Made by a program: the position numbers and the translations under genes. A DNA stretch of 64,000 nucleotides from Nemania diffusa. Taxonomy: Eukaryota > Ascomycota > Sordariomycetes > Xylariales > Xylariaceae. Positions 46,850 through 57,822 of this stretch are shown piece after piece. Every line of letters starts with the position of its first letter. Position 1 is the first letter of the stretch. The notes under the pieces were generated by a model. It saw only the letters and a list, made by a program, of their open reading frames with translations, had not been told where the DNA came from and ran no database searches. The DNA is taken from positions 930,001-994,000 of the forward strand of contig JBBPUQ010000002.1 of NCBI GenBank assembly GCA_038501195.1, given 5' to 3'.

Positions 46850-47951
46850 CTCTGCCAGCGCGGCTTTAATCAAGCAACTCCTTTAGTTGTTAACCAATCA
46901 TTTAAAACCAGTATGTATATAGTAGTTGATAGGTCTGAGATAGCGCATATAATGAGAAGAATTTTGGCAAATTTTACTTTTTTCCCCGAATATGGTCGTA
47001 TTTCCGATCAATCCTCTCACTCCCATAGGTCTATTGCAAACAATTCTCAGATTAAGCGGCAGTCTTTACCATCTTACGGTCACAGGTTTATTCTCTGTCT
47101 AGTTAGGGATAGGGTATAGCGGGCGATAAACTACCTCAGTGCCTTAGTTGCAATGACCCTAAGCTCTTTGATGTTGCATGTGATGGGGGAATGCGCAGAT
47201 CGTGGTCTACATAGTAGATCGCGCAAATTATCGCACCGCAGCCGAGTCCTTGGGAAACTGCATGCTGATGCAGTAGGTAATCACCTACAGTAGAGTGCAA
47301 TGGCTGACCGCCGAACAGAAATGTGTGTCATTTTCACCCTAGTCCCCCTACTGCTGCCGTGCCTCAGCCTTGCATGGAGCCTGAAATGTAGCTGCAGGTG
47401 ATGCACCGCAGGTATATTAATGAGGAAAGTAACGCGTGTTCTGTTACATCTTGGGCACTCCACGCATGCTGACGAACGTTACACTCAAGGCACATAGCAG
47501 AAATTACCGACGTTGCAATTCGTATTGAATTTGGGTCTGCTGCCGGTTGGTCGTCACACACCGAATCTCACAATACGGATGTAGCAGGTCAGTGGGTAAG
47601 GGATGGTTGTTATTACTACCCTAGAAGGATCGAATTTGGAGGTGGCGGCTCAGCTAGAAGCTAACCACGTACCAATTGCGCCAAGAGATTGGCCGAATGC
47701 ATAGAATTATCCACTGAATCTACGTAGTAATTGGGGTACATATCTGACAGCTTGCATCAATATTAACGTTATACTGCGGGTGACGGAAGCTCGTAGGAAT
47801 CGGATGGATTGCATAATCGGATAGGTTTTATCTGTACATGGGTTGGTAGGATCAAGATCTCCTAGGTTGGGAAGCCAGGGGTAGAACCAACTCAACCAAC
47901 TCAATTAGGAGGTTCAATTGAATGGAATTGGGTTGTTACTAAGCAACCAAC
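46850..47951. other. Intergenic, no gene
   Basis: About 1.1 kb with only short frames. I see no recognisable motif, RNA gene or repeat before the MITE that begins near 47952. Confidence 0.5.
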
Positions 47952-48448
47952 CTGCGGTCACGTAAGGCAACGAACCTTTTGATTGACTGCTTGTCAATTA
48001 ATTAACCCAATCTAGACAAACCAATCGCTTTTAATTTAATTGCAGGTAACGTAATAATTTATTATACAATTACTTTTAATTAATCTTTTTATTTTTATTT
48101 TTAAATATATTTTGTTGTCTTTTTTAATAACCAAGAAGCCTTCTTTTCCTAAGTAGGCTAAGTGGCACCTAGTTCCTAAACCCACCCATTTAGCCACCTA
48201 CCCAGCCACCTACCTAGCCACTTACCCGCCACTGCATTAGCCACTGACCTAGCCACTTCCATCCACTTAGCCTACATTCTTACCTCTGTATGCTTTCCGT
48301 ATATTGTTTGAATTACTTGGTCAATTAACTTGATCAGTCCAAATAATAGATTCTGTTAAGTCAGTCAAACAAGCTTTTTTTGCCATAAATTTAGGTAAAA
48401 CAAGTCAAGAGGCTATTACTTGACTGACCTTACCAGTGGGTAGCGCTG
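47952..48448. mobile_element. hAT-like MITE, second family, copy B (about 497 bp)
   Basis: Aligns along its whole length with the element at 34995-35480 in the same orientation: shared blocks include TGTCAATTAATT, TTTAATTTAATTGCAGGTAA-type sequence, the GCCACTTACC-like repeats, TGTATGCTTT and the right terminus ending GGGTAGCGCTG. The left terminus is eroded (CTGCGGTCAC in place of CAGCGCTACCC), and no target duplication is left. Non-coding. The left limit is approximate. Confidence 0.7.
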
Positions 48449-49182
48449 GTCGTTGTGTTGCTTCTCGCGGGCGTGGTTTGGTTTCTTGGGGCGGCGTTGG
48501 CGGCCGCTGCTGTGCTTGCTCTTATGCTGGAATGATTTGAATGTGTAAGTATGAATAATGCTTAGTTCGAATCACATTCTTGCCGCATTTGATACGATTC
48601 AGAGATAGGAGTCTGGATAGCAGGCTAGGGAATGAATCTCAATGTTGAATTGATAGCTGTGGAACTATAAAGGAATGACTAGTCTAAACACAATAAAGCT
48701 TACGAGAGAGCATATGTACGAAATAGACAGATGTTTAAAAGTGTCAGAGGAGGAAGTCATAGAGTGAATAGAAGTCTTGTAGCAGCTAGGAAGAAGGGTG
48801 TAGTATAGGGCTCAATAGATAGATTTATTGATTCCTAACCTCCTAGGTCTATCAGGGGGACCGAAGGTCCCTTATATATAGCCAAATCCGTAGATATAAC
48901 CACCCTATAGGTTCTCGTTACTTTATCACCTGACAAAAAAATGGGCATTACCATAATGAGCCTAGATTACAGTGAGTTCAGTGACCTACTACGTGATCAA
49001 GACGGAGAAGGAGATATGCGTAGTCGGTAAGGACGTTAGTCACCCGATGGGTCTTCTCCCCGAATCGGGCCAAGGCCGTTTCGTTACAACTTACAATTCC
49101 TTGCTTCGAAAGTACCTGCTCCGGCTCGTGTATAGTAGCAGAATACCCCATATTCGACCGGTAGATTCCTAGCTCTCATAGT
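48449..49182. other. Intergenic, no gene
   Basis: About 730 nt downstream of the AAA ATPase stop codon. A 66-codon frame at 48972-49172 has no recognisable motif. Nothing else seen. Confidence 0.45.
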
Positions 49183-52110
49183 TTAGGTTAGAGAAGCGTT
49201 ACGGAGCCGATCCGTCTTCTGCATCTTAGTCTGGTCACGGTAATACTCGTTCACATCCCGTATTACCCGCCGCGCCCTATCGACATCCTCCTTGGTGATA
49301 TTTGGCTTCTTCTGTCTAGGGCTGTAATCACCGAGCCCTCCAGTTTGGCGGTACTGCGCTAGAGAGGCAGCAAATTTGAACACTGGAAAATTTAGCAACA
49401 AGTTATTAAGACAATGACGGGTAGAAGAGGCCTTGGCGGGTCATGAGATTTCTTACATGAGCTAATTTCTCGGCCACTCCAACCCTCTTCTTTTTGCACG
49501 GTCTCCAGGAGTGTTCGCTTCGCTTGTGGTTCGATTTCAAAACGCTCATCCACTTCCATGGCTTTGATACAATTATCATAGATCTTCTCGCGATACTCCA
49601 ACGTGAGCTCCTTGTAGTGGACGATCAAAGACATACGGTCAACTGCCGCGGGGTCCAGGACTCTCATTCGGTTAGTTGTGAGGAATACGAGACTCGTTGT
49701 ATACTCTAACGTTCTAAGGAATACTTTGTTTGACGTTAGTTCTAGTCGACCTCAACGCAGATTTGATGCTTGGGCGGTATTGCAGACAAGTCCCATATTG
49801 TATAGCTGGGTTTGCGGCTCACCGGACACGATAGCCTCCTTTTGCAGAGGACTGTCTTGTTGGCGCAGTTCTAGATATATGTCGGCCTCATCTATAAGAA
49901 CGATTGCGTGCCATCGCTCCGCCCTCTTCAAGTAGTTGTATAAGTTGGTTTCGAGCTTCACGGGATCAAGACCTTGGTAAAAGTAAGTCAAGGGATGGAA
50001 ATGGGTGAACGGGGATATAAGTTTAAAGTACTGAGTTCCGCGGATGACAACCGTATGAGGGGTCTTGCTATAATGTGATGTTAGATGTTGAATCAAGGGA
50101 TAGATGATGACGACAGATAACTATGGGACACGGACCAGACCACTGGGCAAGACACTCAACGGTGTATGTTTTCCCCACACCCGGTGAGCCATGAAGAAGG
50201 ATGATTCGCCCTTCTCCTTTCTCGGGGATGGATTTATCGGGGTTGAGCCCGCCCGCGGCTATATCGGCATCCGGCGGCGGCTCAGAATGCTTTTGGTAAA
50301 ACATGAGGGCCTTAATATTCTCGCACTGCTCCTTCGGCATAGCAATTTTGTCAGAAAGATTGCCGTCCCCTTTCCCTGCACAGAAGAAATTCAATCAGCA
50401 AGTTTCCGGAAACACGAAGATTATTGACCTGGTAGTCTCGGTGTTAACGCACAGGGTTTGACATTGCTCACGTTGAGCCAGGCTACACACAAATGCATCA
50501 GTCTAAGTATCGTAGTCTCCAAACACAATCAATTTAATCACCTACCCCAGTCCCTGACACCTCGGGCGCCGATGGTGAATGCCGCAATCCACTGAGGGAG
50601 GAGGAAACAGTGATCGTCTTCGAATATGGAGTCAAGGGTCTTGTTGTCTCTTGGACTCAACTTGTGAAATTTCTGCTGCTCGGCGCCAAGAGAATTGATC
50701 ACCATGTCTGACTCTCTAGACCACTTCTCTATGCTCGAGGACCCCTTCTCTCTTGCGTATTGTACGGGGTCAATGACCACATTCCCTTCGAACTGATTAT
50801 CTTCAGTAGACTGCTCAACGGTAGGCACTCAGGATGATGATTTGCTTACATAAGTCTTATTTCGGTCGTGGTAAGGGTTGTTGTCTCGAGAGAGGTATCC
50901 ATCGTAGAATTCATGACTAAAATCCTTTTTGAACAAGTCTAGATATTTGCGTCCTCGTGCCACTATCGCTCGGCGTTTCGATCCGTCCGGATCGACGAAT
51001 CTGGAGGGCTGCACCGGGAGCTCTGAAATCGGCTTCTCCCCAGGGTAACGGTTGATCACTACAAGATGTAATCTGGGGGTGATGTGAGACCCTAGGTGTC
51101 AGATAGTTAGCTTATTGCGTGTAGTCTAATTCCCCTAGAGAAAGCCTACCATCATGATCGAGGTACCACAAGTGGATTGTGACGCTCATGTAGGGCCGAT
51201 CCATGTTGTCGTCTAGTATGGTGCCGTGATCCCACCGCAGAAGTCGCACCCTGGCCGTGATCTCGTAATCATTTTCGTAGACGAATACATTCTGACCAGG
51301 AGAAAATAGCTTCCATAGCAAATCAAACGTCGCCACTGGCACGTCGCGGGTATGTCTTTGTTCTTCCAGCACGGTGGCTTCCTTGGATACCTTGTCGACT
51401 TCTTGCAGTACCAAGCGAAAGTGGTCTAACATTAGTTTGAGCTCCTGAACATCGGCGCCAGGATTATTCAATTTAGCTTGTTCCAATTCCTGTTCCTTTC
51501 CATCCAACAGCCCCCCCAGCTCATGGCGGTGTACACTCAAGGACCGATACGGATAGTTGATCTCAAGCTTTTGCTGTCCGTCGTAGAATGCCACGGTCGG
51601 CCAGTAGATGACCTTTTTCATCTCTCTCAGCAGGGATTGAGACCGGATGGTCATGGTCTCGCTCTTGATTCGGTCGACGATCTCTCCATCGAGCATGTTG
51701 TGTCCTTCTATATCGGCGATTGCTTTGGACCCCTTAGGTGGGGCGATGACCTTGACTACCTTATTCATCTCAATGGCGGGACCCGAAGCATTGTTGCGAA
51801 GACCGTCATATTGAGGTTCCGAAACTATCCGGTAGGTTTTGGCGTCAGATAAACGGTCCCCTGTATCTTTGTATATTGTGCGAACGATACCCGAGGATGA
51901 GGTCGTCTCGCGTGTTTCCGAGCTTGCCCTTTCTGTATCTGCAATTCTGGGTCTGGATTGAATGGCCCCCACAAGAGCAATCATTTTGTGAAGTCCCCGA
52001 ATCTCTTGGGTGTGTCTATCCAGCTTCGCATATATAGCTTCGATGGAGGACGGGCGAAGAGCCGCTTCAGGGTCCTGGTCAAGACTTGTCGTTTGCGTTG
52101 GCACGTCCAT
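49183..52110 (-). CDS. Large fungal AAA-family ATPase (DUF7025-like N-terminal region plus AAA core)
   Basis: Nine exons on the minus strand: 52110-51150, 51091-50850, 50810-50546, 50482-50429, 50375-50136, 50067-50032, 49972-49823, 49723-49457 and 49382-49183. They give 804 aa with consistent phases. The N-terminal 90 residues are polar. Residues about 150-500 match the conserved region usually annotated DUF7025 (SLLREMKKVIYWPT, FSPGQNVFVYEND, and a DG...INRYPGEKPISELPVQP segment). AAA core: Walker A GSPGVGKT near 571, ARPLIRLSSAELS, Walker B VLIDEADIYL near 630, the second-region strand SLVFLTTNR, and the arginine-finger region. It ends with a short helical lid, GREISSLFKFAASLAQYR. These ATPases are multicopy in filamentous ascomycetes and only remotely related to Bcs1; no member function is well established. 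The 36-nt exon 6 and the 54-nt exon 4 were placed by family pattern. No obvious link to the neighbouring cluster. Confidence 0.85.
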
Positions 52111-53067
52111 GGTGTAATATGGATCAACCTCTATGATATCATGTCAATGGGGAAGATGATTCTAGTCACACATTCGTTATGGAAATTGTGCATATATATT
52201 AATAATCGGCTAGCGGGGGTGCCTATTTGTCCTGTAGGTTCTAGTATGTACTAGCCTTCGCCAAAGACAAGATGAATAGGCGTCACATGCATGTGACTAT
52301 TGACGGGCCAGGTTCCTACGCTGCAACCTGACGTATGTCAACTTCCAGCTTTCCAGCCTACAGCAAATTCACAGTCTAAATAGGTAGGGATACAAGCATT
52401 TTGGCGCAGCCACCACCCTCCACCCGAATAAACGGGGCGAAGAGTCTAGGACAAGTGCATGAAGCTTTGCCTCAAGACAGGGGAAATTGCTAAGAGTAAT
52501 AGGGAACGAGACGTCTAACATAAAGAAACTATTACCATACGGACGTGGAGACAAGAGTCAAATCCAATCTATCAGCCCGATTAAGAAGCCTGCCCGCAAG
52601 TTGTCATAACCTTTTTTACCATGATCTCAACCCCTATAATATTCGGCCTCGACGCAAGGTGGATTGGAACAAGAATATCACTACGGGGGAGGGAATGTCC
52701 TCGCTAGGCATACAAATGCCAGAGAGGGAAGGGGGCGGGGGGCATCCCAGTCGTAGCGCTGCAGATTATCTGCGCCAGTGGCATTATCGACGTCAATGCC
52801 GGGCTTCTCATTGGTTTTCGTGACCTTCAGCTTTTGTCACCCCAACGCAGCCTGCAGGGAGAACAGCCTCATTTTTCCGGATCAGGCCTTTAGCATAATA
52901 AGCACTACCTCATCAATGTACCTGGTAAATCCACTTCCGCTGACTCTCTTAACAGTATTAGGTGTCTCGTACATCAGTTTGCCAGCACTGCATTGCGAGG
53001 TTCAGTAATTCTTGACACTAACTAACGTTAGCATCAAACCTAACATAAACTGATAAACGTGATAGAT
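52111..53067. other. Divergent promoter region, no gene
   Basis: About 950 nt between the divergent AAA ATPase and the phosphorylase-fold gene. Short frames only; a purine-rich stretch lies at 52685-52745. Confidence 0.5.
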
Positions 53068-54729
53068 ATGGACGACAAATCCGTTAAGACCTTTCTCGCC
53101 AGGTTCTGTGTCTGCATCCTGTCGGCGCTTCCTATTGAGCGCGATATCATGGCGGCTGCACTGGACGAACGGCTTCTTCCTGACAAGTCAACGCCACTTA
53201 ATAAGTATGTTCAGTCCAAGATTGGATTTTCGCTCATGTATGGATCTTTGGGTGGCGTCGGCGTCGTAATCCCTATAACAAACCAAGGAAATATAACATC
53301 TGCGCAAGTCGCTAATTCATTGCATCGGGTATTGCCAAACCTGAAGGAAATCATCGTTGGCGGGATTTGCGGCGCCATACCTGCCATCAGCGGGGGCAGA
53401 AAGATCAATCTTGGCGACGTTATAATTGCGGATAAGGTCGTGGAAACCACCAGGAAACAGTATGAAAAAGATTTCTATCCCCACGATGAAATCCGACTGC
53501 TTCCTCCGTCCCGCACCCGTCAATCCTACAATGAGAATCTGGGGAGGGATACCGATTTTTACGAAGAAAGGATTCGGCTCACAATGGAGCAACTCAAGGC
53601 AAAAGCGACCATAGCAAGGCTTTTAACCAGCGGCCAACAAGCAAGCGTTGGCATTCACATTGGTACTATGGCCACCGGCAATGAGTTGATCAGGGATGGA
53701 GACCATAGGGACGAGATCGCAAAGAAGTATAGAGCGATAGCCTTCGATATGGAAGCAGGAGGCGCCTGGGATGGATTTATGAGAAAAGAATGTTTCGTGG
53801 TGAAGGGCGTCAGTGACTATGCCGACTCCGCCAAAAACGACGATCAACACAAATGGGCGTCTTTTACGAGCATAGCCGCTATCAAAACATTTCTCGAGAA
53901 CGATTACTTCCATATTGGAGGTCATAACTGGACCACTGCAAATCCCATCCTATCCCTCGCTTGTGACGGTGGAGAAGCGGTACTAGGTCCCATTTCTCGT
54001 CCATGGCAAAATACTACAGCACAGCCAGGCATTTTCAGTGAAACTATCGAGCATCTGGCTGAAAGGAGTACCGACGCTATTAAGGTGAAGAAGAACCTCC
54101 TGGCCCGTTTGGGAGAATGGATATCCGACGAGTCGAATTGCGGCCTTCAGCTTTGGGGCGAGGACCCTGTGCAAGAGTACGTGCGGGAACCCGATCGTGC
54201 CCTCTCAGAATTGGCGAAGAGACTCCAACACTCGAATAGTCGCTCTATCATTTCCACCGAAGCCTCCCCAGGCCGTCCCTATAACAATCTAGGGCCCGCC
54301 GCAGCCCTAATAGCGTCTTTTACTCGCTGTCTTTACGCATGTTGTGGAAATGATCGGGCTCCGATGGACAAAAGAGCGAATAATAAAGAATTATCGATAA
54401 AAGAACTCTCCCAGATGCTTTCTCGGGTTGAACCACCAGCAGAGGGCTATATCTGGGTGTTCGTCCACGGCCGATCAATTTCATCCTGGCCAGAAGAAGA
54501 ACAGACGCAGGCAGTTGAATTTCTTAAGCTACTTTTTGGCTACCCCTTTTTGAAAGTCGGGCTCCGAGCTAGTCGTTTCTGCGACTTAAGGCCAACGCTT
54601 CGGGAGTCATGCTCGTTCGATATCACTCAAGGTGGAGTGAAGAGAGTCAACATGAGGGAACCTGGTGTCAATGATTTCCTTGCGTCTCTTACTCACTCAG
54701 AGACACAGGCGTCGACAACCACCCCATAA
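53068..54729 (+). CDS. Nucleoside-phosphorylase-fold (PNP_UDP) protein with degenerate NACHT-like C-terminal half
   Basis: Single exon, 553 aa, starting at the ATG at 53068 (an in-frame GTG lies 9 nt upstream). Residues about 12-290 are a PNP/UDP phosphorylase-type domain of the kind found at the N-terminus of many fungal STAND proteins: VCILSALPIERDIMAAALDE, GVVIPITNQGN, IIVGGICGAIPA, LGDVIIADKVVE, MATGNELIRDG, AFDMEAGGAWDGF and VVKGVSDYADSAKNDD. The usual Glu/Asp of the nucleoside site (DMEAGG, SDYAD) are present, so nucleosidase-like chemistry or ligand sensing is possible. Residues about 350-545 look like a worn NACHT module: SIISTEASPGRPYNN sits where a P-loop would be but lacks the GK[ST], and YIWVFVHGRSI sits where Walker B would be but lacks the acidic pair. 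FLKVGLRASRF resembles the sensor-1 ICxSSR strand. No repeat domain follows. The NACHT reading is inference; the phosphorylase fold is firm. Confidence 0.82.
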   Translation: MDDKSVKTFLARFCVCILSALPIERDIMAAALDERLLPDKSTPLNKYVQSKIGFSLMYGSLGGVGVVIPITNQGNITSAQVANSLHRVLPNLKEIIVGGICGAIPAISGGRKINLGDVIIADKVVETTRKQYEKDFYPHDEIRLLPPSRTRQSYNENLGRDTDFYEERIRLTMEQLKAKATIARLLTSGQQASVGIHIGTMATGNELIRDGDHRDEIAKKYRAIAFDMEAGGAWDGFMRKECFVVKGVSDYADSAKNDDQHKWASFTSIAAIKTFLENDYFHIGGHNWTTANPILSLACDGGEAVLGPISRPWQNTTAQPGIFSETIEHLAERSTDAIKVKKNLLARLGEWISDESNCGLQLWGEDPVQEYVREPDRALSELAKRLQHSNSRSIISTEASPGRPYNNLGPAAALIASFTRCLYACCGNDRAPMDKRANNKELSIKELSQMLSRVEPPAEGYIWVFVHGRSISSWPEEEQTQAVEFLKLLFGYPFLKVGLRASRFCDLRPTLRESCSFDITQGGVKRVNMREPGVNDFLASLTHSETQASTTTP

Positions 54730-56478
54730 TCCACTAGATGGTTCGTGTCACTTTAATTGGTTGTTCCATATGTGTTGCAACCTGATAAAGCAATATGGAC
54801 AATCTATATATATAGCTGCAGTTTAATATAAAATTACTAATAACGCTGCTATTTTCTATTTATAATTAAAAATCAACAGAGTTTTTAAATATTTCAACAG
54901 TACAACGTTTCTCCTTATGTTCTAACTAGCTGGAAGACAGCCGACCCGTAATTATAAATACTTTGTTAGTACCCCTGATGGGTAATGCAAACTTAAGACG
55001 TTAATATATTATGCACCCTGCTCCTTCGAGTTGTTCATAGTGCTTGCTCTTTATTTCTTATAATCTTCATTTATTTTCATCTATAGTGGGGGACGTGAAA
55101 TGGCGCTTAATGATCATTGATATCCATACTTTGAGCAAGTTGTTAATAACTAGGTAATTAGCAAAGATAGAGCAGCTTAGTTAGAACGATAAAATAAATT
55201 CCAGACTAAATCTCTATCTCAATTCCTCATTCCCTGGTAAGATTAGACGCATTAGTTGGTTGTTAAGCCATTCATTGCACGGTTAGGTTGTGGCTTACTT
55301 CAATGCACTGTTTATGTACGGTAAGTGTTAAAGAAACAAGAGGGAAGTCAAAGTGATAGGTTGTGCTTGCGAGAGCACGATACTTATGAAAGCAAGGGAA
55401 TATATACTCTCTGCCCCTTGAAGAGATCTATAATCTATACGAGACAAGCAATACTTGTCACGGAACACAACAGTAACACGAAACCACAACACTACTACCC
55501 AAAGTAAAACGTTGTCAAGATAAGAGTCTTGACTATTGACAAGTCTTATATATGGGATCGTGACAATGCTCTAGGACTTGTGAATTTGATCTATTCAGCT
55601 ATCAGAAAGTAATTTCTCAATGAAACTAGAAATGAAGCGGAATCCAAGGAAGCTAGATAACGGCTGTAAGAGGTGAGAGGAATTGCCGAATACAAACAAT
55701 TCTCCGGGTAACCACATCATATACAATGCGAGTTCCAAATCCATGAAGTTGGTTTTCACAAATCATATCTGCCACATTCACCTCCATTATTTCATTGCAA
55801 GAGCTACTTTTCGCGAAGAAGATAGCGTAAAGTTACTTCAGAGGGCATACTCAATACAGCTTATCTACCTTAATCATCACCTGAACAAATAGTAAGCTTA
55901 TTTTATCACCCTTAATTATTACTTCAGCAGAGAATAAGCTTATCTTATTTACCTGAATTGTCCCTTGAGAAGATACTAAGCTTAGGTTCAATTACACCGC
56001 TTAGCCTTCAATCACACAACACAGCTATAATAAGTTCAGCAATCGATGGCCAAGTGAAGACAGCGGCGTCAATAGTCCAGCTTCGCCAGACTGCTGAAGA
56101 TGCTCACCCTCCTAGTGATGTTTGTCACAGTCTGTTACGGGGTATCAAATGAGGTTCTTTGCTTTGGTGAGATAGAAAAACTTAACCTAGTATGAAGCTT
56201 GGCGACGAGCTGCCAGCGACCAGCGTTAAAATATCGGCCGCTAGTTGAACGCCAGCATGATCCAGAAGCTTATAGTTCTCGCAAACTAGGTAATTTGAAC
56301 AGGTGGCGTTTCAATCATATGCGAAGGGTTCCGTCTATTGAACAGCTTTACAAGAAGCTGATAAGTGATGCTATCGACGGTGGAAGAAATAAAATGCGAG
56401 ACATTATTGTTCAGCTTTGGAATCGAAAATATAAAGTACTATAAAGATTCTTCTAAGGTGTTGAACATCAACAAGCAC
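54730..56478. other. Intergenic, mainly AT-rich, with short unrecognised frames
   Basis: Downstream of the phosphorylase-fold gene, the first 400 nt are AT-rich. A 110-bp LTR-like element is listed separately. Frames at 55958-56152 and 56199-56444 encode similar segments (SSAIDGQVKTAASIVQL and SDAIDGGRNKMRDIIVQL), which may be remnants of a small gene. I could not join them by splicing without a stop, and I do not recognise them. Confidence 0.45.
55456..55565. repeat. Possible 110-bp solo LTR or small terminal-repeat element
   Basis: The segment begins TGTCACG and ends CGTGACA, a perfect 7-bp terminal inversion of the TG...CA type seen at LTR ends. It is flanked by atact (55451-55455) and atgct (55566-55570), a 4/5 match to a 5-bp target duplication. 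It is short for an LTR and no second copy is seen in the window. Confidence 0.3.
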
Positions 56479-56945
56479 CAGGGTTGTGATTTAGTAATAC
56501 TAATTTAGTATTAGTCAATACTAATACTAACTTAGTTTAGTACTACTTAGTACTAAGACTAACTTAGTTTAGTACTAGTGAGTACTAAGACTAATACTAA
56601 AATACTAAGAAATACTAATACTAATACTAAATACTAAACTCTACTGCTTAGCCACTATTTTAACTGCTTGCATTATAAAGCCACAGCTATAAAGCCACAA
56701 CTACGCACAGACCACCTAATCTACCTAGGTAATTATTCTTATATGCAAACATTGTTACTTATATAAGTAAATATTTTAGTATTTAGTATTATACTAATTA
56801 CTAACTTAGTATTACTAAATTAATATTAGTATTTTTGAAATAATACTAATACTAGCTTAGTACTTTGAAAATCAGTACTAAAGTAAGTACTAATCTAGTA
56901 ATACTAAATTAGTCCTAATTACTAAGGTACTAAATCACAACCCTG
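56479..56945. mobile_element. hAT-type MITE (467 bp) with perfect 8-bp target duplication
   Basis: The ends are CAGGGTTGTGATTTAGTA and its inverse complement TACTAAATCACAACCCTG, an exact 18-bp terminal inverted repeat. The flanks 56471-56478 and 56946-56953 are both acaagcac, a perfect 8-bp target site duplication. The interior is a non-coding array of AGTACTA/TAGTACT and AATACTAAT words with no transposase. The intact ends and duplication point to a comparatively recent insertion mobilised by a hAT transposase elsewhere. The elements at 13226 and 16586 appear to be shorter relatives. Confidence 0.92.
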
Positions 56946-57078
56946 ACAAGCACCTTCACACCTTTCCTGCGACTTCAGAGCCACTCTGACTCACCAACAA
57001 AGCCTCATTGCACTTGTCACCATTTAGATTTCCTCACGTACTTGTTAAGCCTTGAATCTATTCTGTTCATCTATAAAT

Positions 57079-57822
57079 ATGCCTGGAAACTGGGAGAACC
57101 TTATTCACAAGCGAGTTGCACTCGCCAAACTATGCCTTGCCAACGAGAATTTTGCCTCCTTCCATGTCCTTGCAGCAGACCAAGCGAGAACTGTCACTGA
57201 TACCAATGATCTGTCACCCGAACACAAGGCCGATATTGAAAATTTCAACACTGGGGCTGTCGATGCTGGCGAGCAAGACTATAAGGAATTCTCAGACAAG
57301 GTAGAGCGCTTGAAGGAAGAGCCCGCAGATCCACAGGCGTGGGAGCTCAAGATCAAGGCTGCTGCTGATGTTGCTAAAGGCAAGGCCGAGGCTGCAATTG
57401 ATAGATCTGCAAATGATGCTATCAACTACATCAAGGGGTTACCTCCAGTCGGACGGGATATTGCCGGCAATATTTGGGCCGAAGGTTTGACTGGGGTTGT
57501 CACCTTTTTCGAAGAAGTCTATAAGGGGCTCCAGGCCGTCGTTGCCGCCATCGTGGATTTCTTCAGGGGGATATGGGACCAGATTACAAAAACCTGGAAT
57601 ACCGTGAAGAACGCCGCCAAGGCCGCCATCTCGTTCATCAAAGGCATCTTTTCACTTAGCGCCTCGTCGATCAAGCATGCCTTCCTGCCGAATTCTACCT
57701 CACTCTCTCATCTACAGGACCAGGTCGCATCTGATCTCAAGCGCCTCTCCTTCAACGACCCGGCTCTTTCTCGCTTGGTCGTCAGTAAGCAGGCTAGCGG
57801 GTGGGAAATCGACATCCTCTGA
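57079..57822 (+). CDS. Helical protein of unknown function with long hydrophobic/amphipathic segment
   Basis: Single-exon frame of 247 aa from the ATG at 57079 (MPGNWENL). I do not recognise the family. Residues 1-125 are charged and probably helical, with ADQARTVTDTNDLSPEHKADIENF and many Ala/Lys/Glu. Residues about 125-205 contain a long hydrophobic to amphipathic stretch (GLTGVVTFFEEVYKGLQAVV, AAIVDFFRGIWDQITKTW, AAKAAISFIKGIFSLS) rich in aromatic residues, which could associate with membranes. The C-terminal 40 residues are polar and end SGWEIDIL. No signal peptide is seen. It begins just after a MITE insertion and lies 2.3 kb downstream of the phosphorylase-fold gene in the same direction. 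Codon use and absence of stops over 248 codons support a real gene. A membrane-acting role is a guess from hydrophobicity only. Confidence 0.65.
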   Translation: MPGNWENLIHKRVALAKLCLANENFASFHVLAADQARTVTDTNDLSPEHKADIENFNTGAVDAGEQDYKEFSDKVERLKEEPADPQAWELKIKAAADVAKGKAEAAIDRSANDAINYIKGLPPVGRDIAGNIWAEGLTGVVTFFEEVYKGLQAVVAAIVDFFRGIWDQITKTWNTVKNAAKAAISFIKGIFSLSASSIKHAFLPNSTSLSHLQDQVASDLKRLSFNDPALSRLVVSKQASGWEIDIL

